Made by a program: the position numbers and the translations under genes. Positions 22,525-34,300 of a stretch of 64,000 nucleotides of DNA are shown piece after piece (the stretch's first letter is position 1; every line of letters begins with the position of its first letter). Source of the stretch: Euonymus europaeus (Eukaryota; Streptophyta; Magnoliopsida; Celastrales; Celastraceae); the NCBI GenBank assembly GCA_963580455.1, contig OY756958.1, positions 19,232,501 through 19,296,500 of the forward strand, in the 5' to 3' direction. Under the pieces are notes generated by a model that saw only the letters and a list, made by a program, of their open reading frames with translations, searched no databases and had not been told where the DNA came from.

Positions 22525-24737
22525 TCTTGCAGATTCTTGAAAGGCACTAGAAGCTCTAGACTGGTCCAATTTCTAAGCTTGAAATCTGGAGGATGAGAAA
22601 TGACAAAGGATGGCCTAGCTTTTGAACCTTGCCCTTCTTCCACCATAGAGACTTGAAATTCCATCAATTGATCACACAAAGTCTCCATCCTTGTATTAGT
22701 ATCATCGATTGAGTTTATGAATGGCCGTTTTCCAAAAACTGCCCCAGTATTAGTCAACTTCGCTTCATTCTGCATTCCTCCATACACAAAACTATCATAG
22801 AGCCAAGGAACTTGTTTTTCCTTAATCTCTAACTCTCGTCCTTCCAGGCGTGCTATCCGTCGTGCTTGCTTCTCTGATCGTGATCTTTCCCAATCTGCCC
22901 TTGTGGGTTTATAACCCAAACCCCATCTTTCAGAATGTTTTTCCAATTCCACTGGTCTTCGAATTCCCTGGTGATTTATGCCAAGGCCTTCTCCTGGATG
23001 GAATCCCAATTTCAACATAGTTCTGGCTATAGCTTTGGTTGTTTTGGATACTTGTGGGTTAGGAAGGGAAAATCCTTCCTTTATATAACTAGCACTGGCT
23101 ATCTCGAAGGATTGAAATGAACTCTCGATCCCATCCATAGGAGCATCAATGTGAGCTGCATTAGAAAGACTAGCAACCATCCATTCGGATTGTACCTTCA
23201 CTATGTATACCCTCCCATTATGGGCAAATTTAAGCATCTGGTGTAACGATGAAGGAACTGCTCAGGAAGTATGAATCCACGGTCGGCCCAACAAACAACT
23301 GTAAGTAGGCGTAATGTCCATTACTATAAATGGCACATTGAATGTCACATTTGCCACCTCCAATGGTACTTCAATTTCTCCCATGACCTCTCTACGGGTT
23401 CCATCAAAAGCTTTCACCACCATTGGCACTTGTCTCATATATGACCTATCAATTGGTAATTTTTCGAGAGTCTTCCTCGGCAGGATATTAAGTGACGAAC
23501 CATTGTCAATGAGAATGCTTGCAATTTCTTTTCCACGACACATAGCTGATATGTGCAATGCTTTATTATGACCCATTCCTTCTGATGGAATATCCTCCTC
23601 AGTAAAGGATAACAAATGAGAGGCTAACACATTTCCTACAATTCCCTCAAAAGACTCTGTATGAATTTTTTCTGGCACATAGGCTTGGTTCAACATTCTT
23701 AACAGAACTTGACGATGTGGTTCAAAACTCATTATCAATTCCAAGATAGAGATCTTAGCAGGAGTCTTCTTTAGTTGATCAACTATCATGTATTCACTTT
23801 GTTGCACAATCTTTAAAAACTCCTGTACTTCTCCCTCTATTATGATTTTTTTTATAATGGAATCCTCCTTTGGTTCAGTAGCTAACCCTTCAGCTCCTGG
23901 AATAGCTTTCCCTTCTCTTTTGCGCTCAGCCTCGGAATCTACCATTGGATTTCCTTCTGCCTTATTTGGAGCAAAGCATCTACCACTTCGGGTAACTCCA
24001 CTAATGCCAGATATGTTATCTACTATTTCTTCTTGAGGCATTTCCTTTTCCGTCCCATAAACCCATGGTATTGCATTGTCATTTTTAAATGAGGGTTCTA
24101 TGTTTGCCTTTTGAGTAGCAGTTGATGGTGCATCCTCTAAAGAATATTGTAGGACGAAAGGTTTCACATTATCTGGCCTCGGCCCTTGATAATATCCCCC
24201 GAGGACATTGACATGGCCTACTCGACCTTCTCTTTCTTTGAAAATAATTCTCCTCAAGTCTATTAACTCTTGCATTTTCTCTTGAAAACTTCCACACTCT
24301 TCAATGGTATGACCTTCCATTCCACTATGATATTTGCAAGTCTTAGTCACATCTAGTTGTTCACTTTGGAGAAACGAACTTATCGTTCCAACCATTCCTT
24401 GTTCCTTTAACATATCAAACAATTGTCCCAATGGCATTGTAATATCTGAAACTCTTCTCTTAAAAACATGAGATTTCTCAATGCAGTTCACCCCGTCATT
24501 CGCATGATTAGGTAATGGGTTGTTGTTGACATTTGGCTTGTCCACGACATTTAGGTCCAACCATTTTGCTTCAATCATTCCTTGTATCAACCTTTTAAAT
24601 GTCAAGCATGTTTCTATCGAATGGCCGGGTGCACCCCCATGATAGAGACATGTTGAATTTGGGTCATACCATGGAGGATATGGTGGTTGGTGAACTCTTC
24701 CCGGAACTGGTATTGGGCTTGTAGTTTGGTAAAACAT
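22525..24737 (-). pseudogene. Ogre/Tat gag C-terminus, protease and G-patch segment
   Basis: The frame has two zinc-knuckle-like motifs (CLYHGGAPGHSIETC and CKYHSGMEGHTIEEC), the aspartic protease site ILIDNGSSLNILP, the motif CLLGRPWIH and then a G-patch-like segment (MLKLGFHPGEGLGINHQG, about 22990-23050). A TGA at 23262-23264 breaks the frame directly after GRPWIHTS, where related elements have Gly; the same frame continues beyond it to the intron donor. G-patch domains after protease are found in several retroelements. Confidence 0.87.
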
Positions 24738-26083
24738 TCCGCGTACGTCATAGGTATAGGATCAAAATGTTCAACTTGCCTTCTTTGGTTAGAAAGTGGG
24801 TTTTGGTAAGTATTTGAATTATGGACGCTTTGATTGGAAGGCTGAGAGTTATACTCATGTTGGTAACTTCCTCGAGGAGGAGGATATGCACCTGGACTTG
24901 ACATTCTAGGGGCATTACTCCTTGGACGATAACTTGAAGTTGGAGCACTGTAGGTGATCTGTGAAGAATCAAAATTCACAGAATGTACTTCATTCCCTTT
25001 TTTCTTTCCCTTAACATTCTTTTGTTGGTCTAACTTTTCTGGAGTAGGGATAAACAAATTTCCTCCTTTTATACATCTCTCCACACGCTCTCCTGCCTGT
25101 ATTATGTCTGCCAAATCACTGTGGCCACCCCCTGCTAGCTTAGAAGTGTAAGGTTCCTGAAGGGCATCAGTAAAGGCATTGAGTAAATCCCTTTCTGAGA
25201 GAGGTGGAGTTATCTGAGCTGCCACATCTCTCCAACGGTGAGCATATTCTTTGAAGCTTTCTCCGTCTTTCATCGATGTATTCTGGAGATCATAAACAGT
25301 TGGGATCTTTTCCTCGTTGTGTTTGTATTGCTTCATAAATGATTCGGCTAAATCTTCCCATGAGGAAACTGCGGAAGAGCTAAGCCCATTAAACCACCTT
25401 TGAGCCACTCCAATTAAGCTATCTTGGAAGTAATGCACTAGCAGTTTGTCGTTATTTGCATATGGCTGCATACGACGACAGTACATAGTCAAATGATCGA
25501 AAGGAACACCTGTGCCATCAAAGAGAGTGAATTTTGGCTACTGAAAGTCATGTGGGATGTTCAAATCTTTCACTAGACATAAAGTCTTCGGGTTTAGTGC
25601 TTCAGAGGTGTTAAAGCCTTCCATAACCCTTACTCATTTTTCCAATTTTTTGATTGCATCATTTGTCAAATCTCCTTCATCATGGCTTTCAACATTTGTC
25701 ATTTCGACTACAAGCATTCCATTAGCATCCACGTGTCCTGCAATATCTTGGTTTGTTGGAAAATAATCCCCTCGTGGAGGGATGCAAATTGGGGGAACAC
25801 GTATCTGAGGTTGGTTTATAGCATGTTGAGGAACTTGCTTTGCTTCCTGTGGGAGTTGGGTATAAACATGAGTATAGCCAGGAGGATAAGTGGGCGTACT
25901 TGGGTAACCATGTTTCCCTGTGTCTACATTGGGTACCGAACTCTCTGCAACTTCTTTCCCTTTTGTCAGCAAGGCCACTTGTTTAACAAGGAAAGCAATC
26001 TATTCTCTCATTCCAACTAGTTCACGATTCTGTCCCTGATCCATGTTTTCAGTGTCCTCACTTTGTTTTTGTGACTCTTCCAT
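24614..26083 (-). pseudogene. Ogre/Tat gag
   Basis: A likely start is the ATG at 26083 (MEESQKQ). The frame is interrupted by stops near 26001 and 25634 and another near 25540. The Retrotrans_gag core follows (TMYCRRMQPYANNDKLLVHYFQDSL...RWFNGLS...LAESFMKQYKHN...EYAHRWRD) at about 24950-25490. A frameshift near 24735 moves to the next frame at YAECFTKL. The role is capsid formation. At least three of the stops are compatible with C-to-T changes at CAG or CGA codons. Confidence 0.85.
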
Positions 26084-26450
26084 GATTCGTGTTTGCAAGA
26101 GAGTACGATAGGGATGACGTTGTTGATTTGTGGGAGCTATGATTGATGATGAACTAAACCTGTGATGGAGAATGTGACATTATTAGCCCTTTTTTTGTTA
26201 ATTAAATGCATGCTTGTGCTTTAATGTGAATCCTATGTAGTCATTACATTTTGAAGCAATAATAGAAACAAAACACCATTCCATTAAAGCAACTTGTACT
26301 GTTACATGACAGTTATTATTGGATGTAAGAAACTAGTCCCTAATTTGGAAATCCCCCATGCTGGAGCCCTCCAATTATCTCTAAATCTTTACGAATACTA
26401 TCCAAGAATTGTGAGAATTTCTCAAATTCTAGACCTTGAAGTGTTTCATT
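26084..26450 (-). other. Spacer between Ogre/Tat extra ORF and gag
   Basis: About 370 bp without a supported ORF. It corresponds by position to the ORF1-gag spacer of Ogre elements. Confidence 0.6.
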
Positions 26451-27935
26451 CTAACACAACTTTGCAGCTTCCCTTTCAAAAGAAATAGCCCATGTGGACA
26501 ACTTTGTCACTTGACACATTGCTATCCTAATCCGACGCGTGAGTGTTGCACGTGCTTCATGACTCTCTACGAGGCCTTGAAGTAATGCCTCATTTTGATC
26601 AGTTAATTCGAACACCTCAAATTGCCTTTGTCTAAGCAACGTCTGATGTGCTACTCTTAACTTGTCAATTTCTTCATGGTTTCTTCTTATGGCTGCTTCC
26701 ATTGCGATATTCACATGCTCAATATTCTGGTGTTTGAGCTTCCAAGCTTTTGCTTCTTCCATTGCTTGTGACCTTTCCTCATTTGCTTTTTGGAGTTCCA
26801 TTCGTATCTGTAAATTGTCTTGCTCCAGATGCATCCTTTCTCTGCTCACTCTTTCTAATTCGTCCATCTCTTCTTCCTCTCGTAACTTGGCTCTAGATAA
26901 TTCTTCTTTTATCAATCCATATTTCCTTTTGTGACTTTCAGCTTCCTGAGTTACCTTTTGTAACGCTTTTTCTAGATTCTCAATTTTCTTTACAGTTGGG
27001 TCTTCATCTTCTTCAACACTGGGTGTTTTCCTTCTTTGACCAATATGCTCATTACTTTGAGGTTTCATACCATTTTCCTCTACCATATTATGAGATCCAC
27101 TTGTCCTTCCTTCATAATTGCCTATATTCTGGACATTGCTCTCTAAAATGGTTTTGCCTCTTTTTTCATGCCATTTAAAGTACACCAAAGTTTCATCAGA
27201 TGTGCACATTTCGCGATTAGTAGTCTTTAGGTTTTTCCATGCCTTAAGTACGTTTCTCACCTTTGGTATGATTAACCCCAGATCCTCTCCGTCATCATAA
27301 GAAAATTCAAAATCTAGTAAACCATGTGTGGCTGGGATGCAAGGATTTGATCCCATTTGACGGAATACTAAAGCTGGTGCTTGACTAACTGCCCCCCACG
27401 GGCCTAGTAAGGGGACCCAAGGAAAATCTCCACATCTATACAAAAATGCATCTGGCAAGAATCAAGGAGCCCTTCATTCAATATTATGAACATCCACTGA
27501 TTGCTAAAACTCCTCCCATTCCTCGATACTTGGATATCCCTGCCTCCATTTTGTTTCGGTGAACTCCCATATTGGTCTCCTTTCTGGCCGAGTATGGTCC
27601 TTAAAACCAATTCTTGGGACATCAAATTGCTTATAGTATTGAAGGTGACTTATTAACCAAACTCCGAGTAAGGCTGAGCATCCAATAAACCTTGCTTTCT
27701 TGTTGTGGACGCAAAAATTAAGAGAACGAAGTGTCTCACATATTATTGCCGAAATCGGATTCATGCCCCGGTCTACCTGGCTGAAAAGCTTGATCACTCT
27801 CCCTTCAACATACCCTTGAGTGCAAGGAAACAAGACAGCCCCATATATAGCAACTGCCAATGCAGACTGCCGTAATAGTGTATTTGGTTTTTCCTCAACA
27901 TATTTCATCAGAGGAAAGAACGTCAAGTTTGCCAA
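26451..27935 (-). pseudogene. Ogre ORF1 (plant transposon domain with coiled coil), truncated
   Basis: Two overlapping frames (27504-27935 and 26451-27458) together encode the C-terminal part of the extra protein upstream of gag in Ogre elements. The first has the conserved block LFPCTQGYVEGRVIKLF...AIICETLRSLNF...GCSALLGVWLISHL. The second begins with PWVPLLGPWG and continues into a long Glu/Lys/Arg-rich coiled coil (about 27000-26500). A frameshift lies near 27440-27500. The N-terminus is lost at the junction with Copia B. The function of Ogre ORF1 is unknown; I do not assign one. Confidence 0.8.
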
Positions 27936-28400
27936 TAATGTTCAACTTCGTGAGCCTTCTTTTGACTTAGATTGTGTTTTACCTAGAGCTGGTTTACCTT
28001 TCACTCCAGAGTAGTGTCAGCAGCTTATATCCATGCTTTCAGTATCTACTATCAAACCTTAATCTTCAAATATAGCTTCCCTAATCAAGCTCATCATGTC
28101 AAAACTAATCCTACTATGGCAGGTATATCACAACATCTATATAGCTCACTTCTTTCAAAGGCTAATCAGGTTAAGAAAACTAATTGGATTATCAACATTG
28201 GGGCTACAAATCATATGATTTGTGATATATCTACGTTTACTTATATTCAAACCACTTCTATAATTGCAATTCAACTTCAAAATAATGAATAGGTTCCAAT
28301 GACGCACATAGGAACAATACAAATTAATTCTAACCTTGTGTTGCATAATGTTTTGTGCGTTCCATCCTTCTCTTTCAATTTTTTTTTCTTCAGCAAACTC
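27936..28400 (+). pseudogene. Copia B gag end and protease relic
   Basis: FANNVQLREPSFD and FTPE followed by a stop and CQQLI are the usual last part of a Copia gag. WIINIGATNHMI (about 28183-28220) corresponds to the protease WILDSGATDHM site; the catalytic Asp-Ser is changed to Asn-Ile, so it would be inactive. A frame spanning 27820-28014 crosses the junction with the Ogre sequence and is an artefact of it. Confidence 0.75.
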
Positions 28401-28499
28401 ACTAATTTATCTTATTCTTCCTTATTTTTTTTAATTATCACTATTATATCTAGGCCCTACTATCACGGATGATGATTGGATAGAATAAAGAGCAAGGAG

Positions 28500-29460
28500 G
28501 TCTCTTCCATCTCATGGATGGTTCTCTAGACCACTCTTTTCTAACATCCTTGCCTTCTACTTCTATTGTTCAAAATTTATCTTCTTCTTGCAATAACTAT
28601 GGTACATTTGATCTTCGACATTATAGGCTAGGTCATTTAAATTTTTTTAGATCACAGTTGTTGAATAATACCAATCCTTGTATCAAATTGAACAAAATTT
28701 TCCTTTGCACTATTTGTCAATTAGCCAAATAGAAAATGTTATATTTTTTTGACAGTAGTTGTCTCTCCACAGCTCCATTTTCTCTTATCCATTATGATAT
28801 ATAGGGACCTTATTTAGTTCCCACATATCAAGGACACCATTATTTCTTGTGTATTATTGATGATTTCACTCGACGCACATGCACTTATTTGCTCAAAACC
28901 AAATCTGAAACACAAATCTATCTTAAATCATTTTTTCATCTAGTTTCTACCCAAATTCAAACCGTCTATAGTGATAATGGCCTTGAATTTTCCTCACCAT
29001 CTTTCTACAATGCTCATGGTATAATACATCAAAAATCTTGTGTTGAGACCCTTAACAAAATAGTGTTGTTAAACGTAAGCGTCAACATCTACTAAAGGTT
29101 GCTAGGTCTCTCAAGTTTCAATCTTCTATGCCACTTCAATTCTGAGGTGATTGGATCATGACAGTCACTTATTTGATCAATAGGACTCCTACTCCATTGT
29201 TAAATAATGACACTCCATTTCACGGATTGTTTAATAAATCTCCTTCATATTCGCATCTAATGGTTTTTGGCTGTCTAAGTTATGCATCTACTTTAACAGG
29301 GCATTGTACTGAATTTGATTTTAGAGCTTCTACTTGAATTTTCCTTGGCTACCCTACTGGTGTCAAGGGTTCCATTTTCTTTTTTAGAGATGTTGTCTTT
29401 CATAAGCATGTCTTTCCCTATAAATTTATGTACCTTAACTAATTCTTCCCTTTCGCCACC
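28500..29460 (+). pseudogene. Copia B integrase relic
   Basis: Fragments include FDLRHYRLGHLN (GAG-pre-integrase), CTICQLAK (zinc-binding end), CIIDDFTRRTCTYLLKTKSE, VYSDNGLEF (second catalytic Asp) and [11 protein letters not shown]. The frame is broken several times, for example after the pre-integrase block and near the third catalytic residue. Confidence 0.82.
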
Positions 29461-29758
29461 AATTCCTTCTTCGACAATTTATCATTAAGATCCTCTTATT
29501 CTTTCACTGCCAGAATCACCACCATCTGTTCCTTCTAATCTTCCTATTCTTCTCGCACCTAATCTTTTTTCTTCTGTACCACCACCTACTATTCCTCTTA
29601 GAAAATCTTCTAGATCAGTCCATCCACCATCATATCTCAAGGATTTTCATACATTCTTACTTTCTCAAACTTCCTTATCTTCTTCTACCTCCACACGTTA
29701 TCCTTTATCATCTGTTCTTTCTTATCACAAACTTTCTTCCTCACAAAAATCTTATGCA

Positions 29759-30920
29759 ATGCAAGTCAATACTCATTCAAAAACTTGTTCTTATTCTCAA
29801 GCTTCTATTGATCCAGCTTGGTGTGAAGCCATGAAAACTGAGCTTGATGATCTTGCTTTGAATAAAACTTGGACTATTACTGATATGCATGTAGGGAAAC
29901 ATCATATAGGTTGTAAATGGGTGTACCATATAAGTACAATTCTGATGGTACAATTGAGAGGTTTAAAGCTAGACTTGTTGCAAAGGGTTGTCCTCAAGAA
30001 TTTGGCATTGACTATGTAGAAACATTTTCTCTAGTGGACAAAATGATCATCATCAGACTCGTTCTAGCCCTTGCTAATCCTACTTGTGTATGTAGATGAC
30101 ATCATTTTAGCTAGTTCTGATGTTACTGCTATTCAAACAATCAAAGGTCTCTTGCATGATAAATTTAAAATAAAGGAATTGGGTACTGTGACGTATTTCC
30201 TTGGCCTAGAAGTTGCAAGGAAATAATATGGTATTTTACTTTGTCAGCGAAAATATGCTTTAGACATATTGAAGGATTCAGGCTATTTGGGTTGTAAGCA
30301 TGTGAGTTTTCATGTGGATACTACAGTCAGGTTGTCTCAGGCCACCAAAACAGGTGTTTTGCTATTAGATGCCTCTCAGTATAGACACCGAGTTGGAAGT
30401 TTGTTGTAGTTAACAACTAGCAGACTTGATATTGCTTTTGTGGTCCAAAAACTAAGTCAATTTCTAGCACATCTTCCTGATAGACATATGCAAGCAACAT
30501 ATAGAGTCCTTCAATATATTAATTCTTCACTTGGACAAGGTTTATTTTTCTCTTCTAAAGGCTCTATACAACTAAATACTTTCTCAAATTCAGATTACGC
30601 AGGTACCCCTAACACAAGAAGATCTATCACTGGTCATTGTACTTTTCTTGGCAACTCTTTGATTTTCTAAAAATCAAAGAGACAAACTACTGTTTCTAGG
30701 TCTTCTGCAGAGGAAGATTATTGTGCCCTTGCTGCTGCCACATGTGGAGATTGTTTGGCTCCTCTATTTATTAAAGGATATGGGTTTCTCTCATTCTCAG
30801 TCAGCTTTATTGTTTTGTGACAGTAACGCAGCCTTATATATAGCTGATAATCTTGTGTTTCACGAAAGAACGAAACATATTGACATTGGTTGTCATGTTA
30901 TCAGGGATAAGATTCAATAA
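29759..30920 (+). pseudogene. Copia B reverse transcriptase and RNase H relic
   Basis: RT begins WCEAMKTELDDLALNKTW and reaches [18 protein letters not shown]. It then skips most of the fingers-palm region, so that LALAN is followed directly by a degenerate copy of the YVDDIILAS motif near 30090. RNase H motifs ([48 protein letters not shown]) follow to 30920. Stops at several positions exclude function. Confidence 0.85.
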
Positions 30921-31043
30921 GTGATTACTATTTCACATGTGTCCTTTGAAACACAGATTCCATATATATTCAGCAAGCCATTAGGCTCTCAGTCCTTTAA
31001 TTTTCTCATTATCAAGATGAATATGTTAAAAATACATTCATCT

Positions 31044-31259
31044 TGATGGGGGCGGGGTTTACTATTTACTAATCTACATTAGTAGTGATTGCAGTGATTA
31101 GTGATACATGTACATATAGTTTGTTAGGCTAATATTTTTGTTACACAAACTTTCTATTTATAGAAGTTTATTAGTTTATATTGCTATATATAGCAATTGT
31201 ATACTAGATTATTGCTTAATGAGAACAAGAGGAAATTCTACATCCTTTGTTGTTTAACA
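31044..31259 (+). repeat. Probable polypurine tract and 3' LTR of Copia B
   Basis: TGATGGGGGCGGGG (31044-31057) has the position of a polypurine tract. About 200 bp of AT-rich sequence with TATATATAG-like motifs follows, ending GTTTAACA at 31259, the composition of a short Copia LTR. Without a second copy or a target duplication the ends are uncertain. Confidence 0.45.
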
Positions 31260-31762
31260 AGCTTTCTCTTATTTTCTTATCACTTTCTTGAGTTTTCCTA
31301 CACTTTCTCAGTTGGATCAAAGTACAATTTGATATGATTCACACAATTTTGTTTCTTCCAAATATTATGAAGGTCGTATACGTGCTTATCATTCCTCAAT
31401 ATCTGATGATGTTGTCCAATTTGAAACCAAATTATTTAGTAAAATCCAACAATTAATCAAACCACCTATTACATGCATTGTTTGCTTCTCCTTTTTTTTT
31501 TAATAAAAGAGGACGGTATCTCGTTAAATTTGTTAATAGCCTCCCTTATGGTGGAGGAATACCTTGATTACAAAGACAAGAACCTGCAACAAAGATAATG
31601 CACAACAACAAAATCAAGAACAAGTAGGAGACCCAAGAAGAAATACAAACAATTTGAAGCCTAGACCTACACTGCTAACTAGCACAAGCCAAATCGATTT
31701 CTCTACCTTATTTGTCCTAAAAGAAAAACAAAAATGACTGAAAAAGGAACCACCGCACTAGC

Positions 31763-32215
31763 TGTTGCACCAAGAGAAGAAAATTATCGTTTCAACATTC
31801 AACATTCAATATTTTTAACAATGGTAGGTTGCCTAGTAAATTACAAGATTGACATCACTCTAAGCCTATATAAAGGCATGATCTCTCATTTGTAAGACAC
31901 ACCAAAACAACACAAACAAGTGTTTGAAAGAGAAAGAGAGGGTGAGAGTGAGGGAGAAAAGAGAGGTTTTGTGTTGAGAAGTTTTTAGTTTTTCTCTTAG
32001 TTTCAAGAGAGAGTATCATTGTTCTCTCCTTGTTAAATTAGAGAGAAGGTTGTAGTCCTCTACTCCATAGTGAATTCTTTTATACCGGTCCATGGTTTTT
32101 ACCCTGTTCATTAGGGGTTTTCCACGTAAAATCTGTGTGTCCAATTTAGCCTTTTACTATTTCAAGTTCATTGGAAGTTGTGATCCTGCTCTATCCGAAC
32201 AGTCAATTTACAACA
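31763..32215 (+). repeat. Solo Copia-like LTR inside the LINE
   Basis: The 453-bp segment starts TGTTGCACC and ends TTTACAACA, with inverted TGTTG/CAACA termini. It is flanked by the 5-bp duplication CTAGC (31758-31762, 32216-32220). It contains CTATATAAAGG (TATA box, about 31866) and GGGGTTTTCCACGTAAAATC (32113-32132), a motif typical of the R-U5 part of plant Copia LTRs. No internal element sequence is attached, so unequal recombination between two LTRs probably removed it. Orientation follows the TATA box and U5 motif. Confidence 0.88.
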
Positions 32216-32719
32216 CTAGCAACCAAGAAGACAAAATCCCATATGATACCCTCCAGCCAAAGCTAACACCAAGCCAAGAAAACCCAGCTCATTAATCCAC
32301 CATCAAGACAGAGAAGCTAATCCAGAAAAGACATCTCCAATCATAAAGCAAGCCCACTGAAGGAAAATGAAACAAATCACATCCACCAAACGACCTCTCC
32401 CACAAAGCCTAAGAAAGGATCCAAAATAAAACGCAGTTAGACTCAAGCTGATCAACCCCCAATGTATAAAATCAAAGCCTACAACCTTAATGCAAATCCA
32501 TTTTTGGACCAAAGCAACAAAGGCACAAGATATTTCCAAAAAAGAGAACCAGCAAAATAGGATAACAAGCAGAGATAACGAGACTAGCATGAATAAAAAG
32601 TCACTCGATCTTCAAAATGAAAATCCAACCGCTCTAAACAGAAACCATTTCAACCCAGTTTCTCAGCAATTGAGATTAATCCCATATGGCAAAGCCTTTC
32701 CCACATGCTAATTTTGCTA

Positions 32720-33103
32720 TTTAACACCAGCCACAGAAAAACTCAACCTTGGGAGGGCAACAAGCCTTCCAAACTATAGTAGGAGACAAGGAGACAGCCA
32801 GAATTTCACTATCTTCTACTTTACCGCTTGGCGATTTCACTTAATATTGATTCTCATCAATGGAGTGCTTCCGAATAGTTTTGTCTCTTTTATCAGGAAA
32901 AATGATAGAACTGCCAATAACATCCATCAAAGATGATTCTAATTCTTCCTCCCATTGAAAAAGAACACGCCTCCAATGAATAATCCAGTACCAAGAGAAA
33001 CCATCCCAAATACCAAAACTAGAAGCTGGATAATCTTGCAAACTAGAGATGCTAAACAATCTCGAGAAAATAATATTAAGCAGGGCCTTTAGCCCTTTAC
33101 CAC
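32720..33103 (-). pseudogene. LINE ORF2 C-terminal fragment (end of RT region and zf-RVT)
   Basis: The minus strand encodes SRLFSISSLQDYPASSFG, WDGFSWYWIIHWRRVLFQWEEEL (part of the conserved block between RT and zf-RVT in plant LINEs). After a stop at about 32841 it continues with WKACCPPKVEFF, the start of the zf-RVT domain. The fragment begins exactly at the LINE truncation point; the apparent start codon is provided by the target duplication. No endonuclease or RT catalytic domain is present. Confidence 0.8.
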
Positions 33104-33119
33104 CATGCATTGTTTGCTT

Positions 33120-33894
33120 AATGCTTGAGATTTAAGATTGTTGGGTCTTAGTTCTTTAAATGTTGTAAGAATCGACCTTTGAGTCGACCCAGAAATGAGT
33201 ATGGATCCCGGGTCATCACTCCAATTCCAATATGCCAATTGGGTTAGTTTTTTCATTTTATTGAAATTATATTGTTTTATAAAAAAAATATAATTACTTT
33301 TAAAAGTTACCCTTGATGAGCTGTCATACACGTAAGCCTCTCTTAACAAATCACATTTTATTTTATTTTTAATTGTGGTAAAGAGTGGACCTTTTAAGAC
33401 AAACAATTAAGTAAGACAAGCCACATACATCCTTAAACCAAATGTGCGATAAATTAATCATTTGACGCATACGCATGCCGCCAAATCATAAATGGCGGTC
33501 GTAACAAGATTCTCATAAACCGACCTTGGCGTGCATGTAATCTCTTAGACAAAAATAATGCGATTAATTAATTGAAAACAACATTAATAAATAGGTTTAT
33601 TTATTTATTTATTTTTATTGTAGGGGCCGACCCTTTTTGAAATCTACAGAATGACAGCCAACATACAGAACGTAAATAGTCGGCGCTTGGACAACATTTT
33701 TCCATGAAAAAATTAATTATTTTATTATGAAAAAAATAATTATTTTATTGCACAATATGTCTAATTTTAGAAGCAATCACACATGGATTTCGATGTTCCA
33801 ACTTCCTCTACTTGCGATATATAATAATTAATAAATATTGTGTTACAAATAAATTAAGCTCCACTAATTAGTAAGTTCTCTTTCTTTAATTTTA
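33120..33894. other. Unannotated AT-rich intergenic stretch
   Basis: No supported gene. There is a small imperfect duplication at about 33703-33748 (two AT-rich units of about 23 bp). Otherwise I see nothing recognisable. Confidence 0.5.
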
Positions 33895-34001
33895 TACTCC
33901 CTTCGTGCCTTTTTTTTTTTTTGAAAGAGGTACACCAGACCTCATATATTAAGGTAATCAACACCAGAATACCACTGCAAACACAGTACTCCCTTTGTCC
34001 C
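33895..34001 (-). mobile_element. Short LINE/SINE 3' fragment in a MITE-like terminal sequence
   Basis: TACTCCCTTCGTGCC (33895-33909) and TACTCCCTTTGTCCC (33987-34001) flank a 77-bp piece that starts with a run of 13 T. This looks like a tiny poly(A)-tailed insertion with an approximately 15-bp target duplication. The duplicated sequence itself resembles the TACTCCCTCCGTCC terminus of Stowaway-like MITEs. A degenerate inverted counterpart ends CCGGAGTA near 43913, on the other side of the Tat element. Confidence 0.45.
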
Positions 34002-34300
34002 TGTTAGATATGTTACATTTCTGTTTTGATTTATGTTAAATTATAACTCACTTCTTTATTGAGAATAAATAAAAAGTCAGTGGATTATTAATCTATCCTC
34101 ATTTATTGTTCATCTTTATTAACAAATGACAATAAATTCTAGCAATAATAAAGTGTGAGTCGAGTAGTTGAAGGATATATTAGACAGAAAATCAATTAAA
34201 TTTATTATTTTATTGATATTAATAGAATTTTCTTAATATGTGTGAAAAAATAAATGCGCCTATCAAATAGGGTCGAAGGTTAAAAAAAAGCTATTCTCAC

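Larger units (their letters stand above)
15815..27935 (-). mobile_element. Ogre/Tat-type Ty3/Gypsy element, 5' end missing
   Basis: Minus-strand order: extra ORF (26451-27935), gag, protease with G-patch segment, intron, RT, RNase H, a second RNase H-like domain, integrase, tandem array, polypurine tract, 3' LTR (15815-17362). The upstream ORF, the dual RNase H and an intron between protease and RT are known hallmarks of Ogre/Tat elements. No 5' LTR is present; the sequence changes abruptly to Copia B near 27935. Numerous nonsense changes, at least four frameshifts and a deletion in the integrase zinc finger make it non-functional. Confidence 0.88.
27936..31259 (+). mobile_element. Copia B: decayed, 5'-truncated Copia element
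   Basis: Plus-strand Copia domains follow in order: end of gag, protease remnant, GAG-pre-integrase (HYRLGHLN), integrase, RVT_2 and RNase H, then a purine tract and a probable 3' LTR. There is no 5' LTR and most of gag is missing; the left edge abuts the Ogre ORF1 frame near 27935. The many stops, and a deletion within RT, indicate an old copy. Both ends are approximate. Confidence 0.8.
31488..33103 (-). mobile_element. 5'-truncated LINE with 16-bp target duplications
   Basis: The 16-bp sequence CATGCATTGTTTGCTT occurs at 31472-31487 and 33104-33119. Next to the left copy is a poly(T) run, the poly(A) tail of a minus-strand LINE. The body encodes the C-terminal part of a plant LINE ORF2 (see 32841-33103). 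A solo LTR and its duplication (458 bp) lie inside, so the LINE itself contributes about 1.16 kb. Truncation at the 5' end is usual for LINE insertions. Confidence 0.9.

Noticed and set aside
27820..28014. Fusion gene spanning Ogre and Copia B
   Set aside because: The frame is produced by the junction of two decayed elements on opposite strands and has no promoter.
32303..32590. Hydrophobic 95-codon frame, possible small membrane protein
   Set aside because: It lies within the LINE body in the zf-RVT region and its composition reflects decayed LINE sequence.
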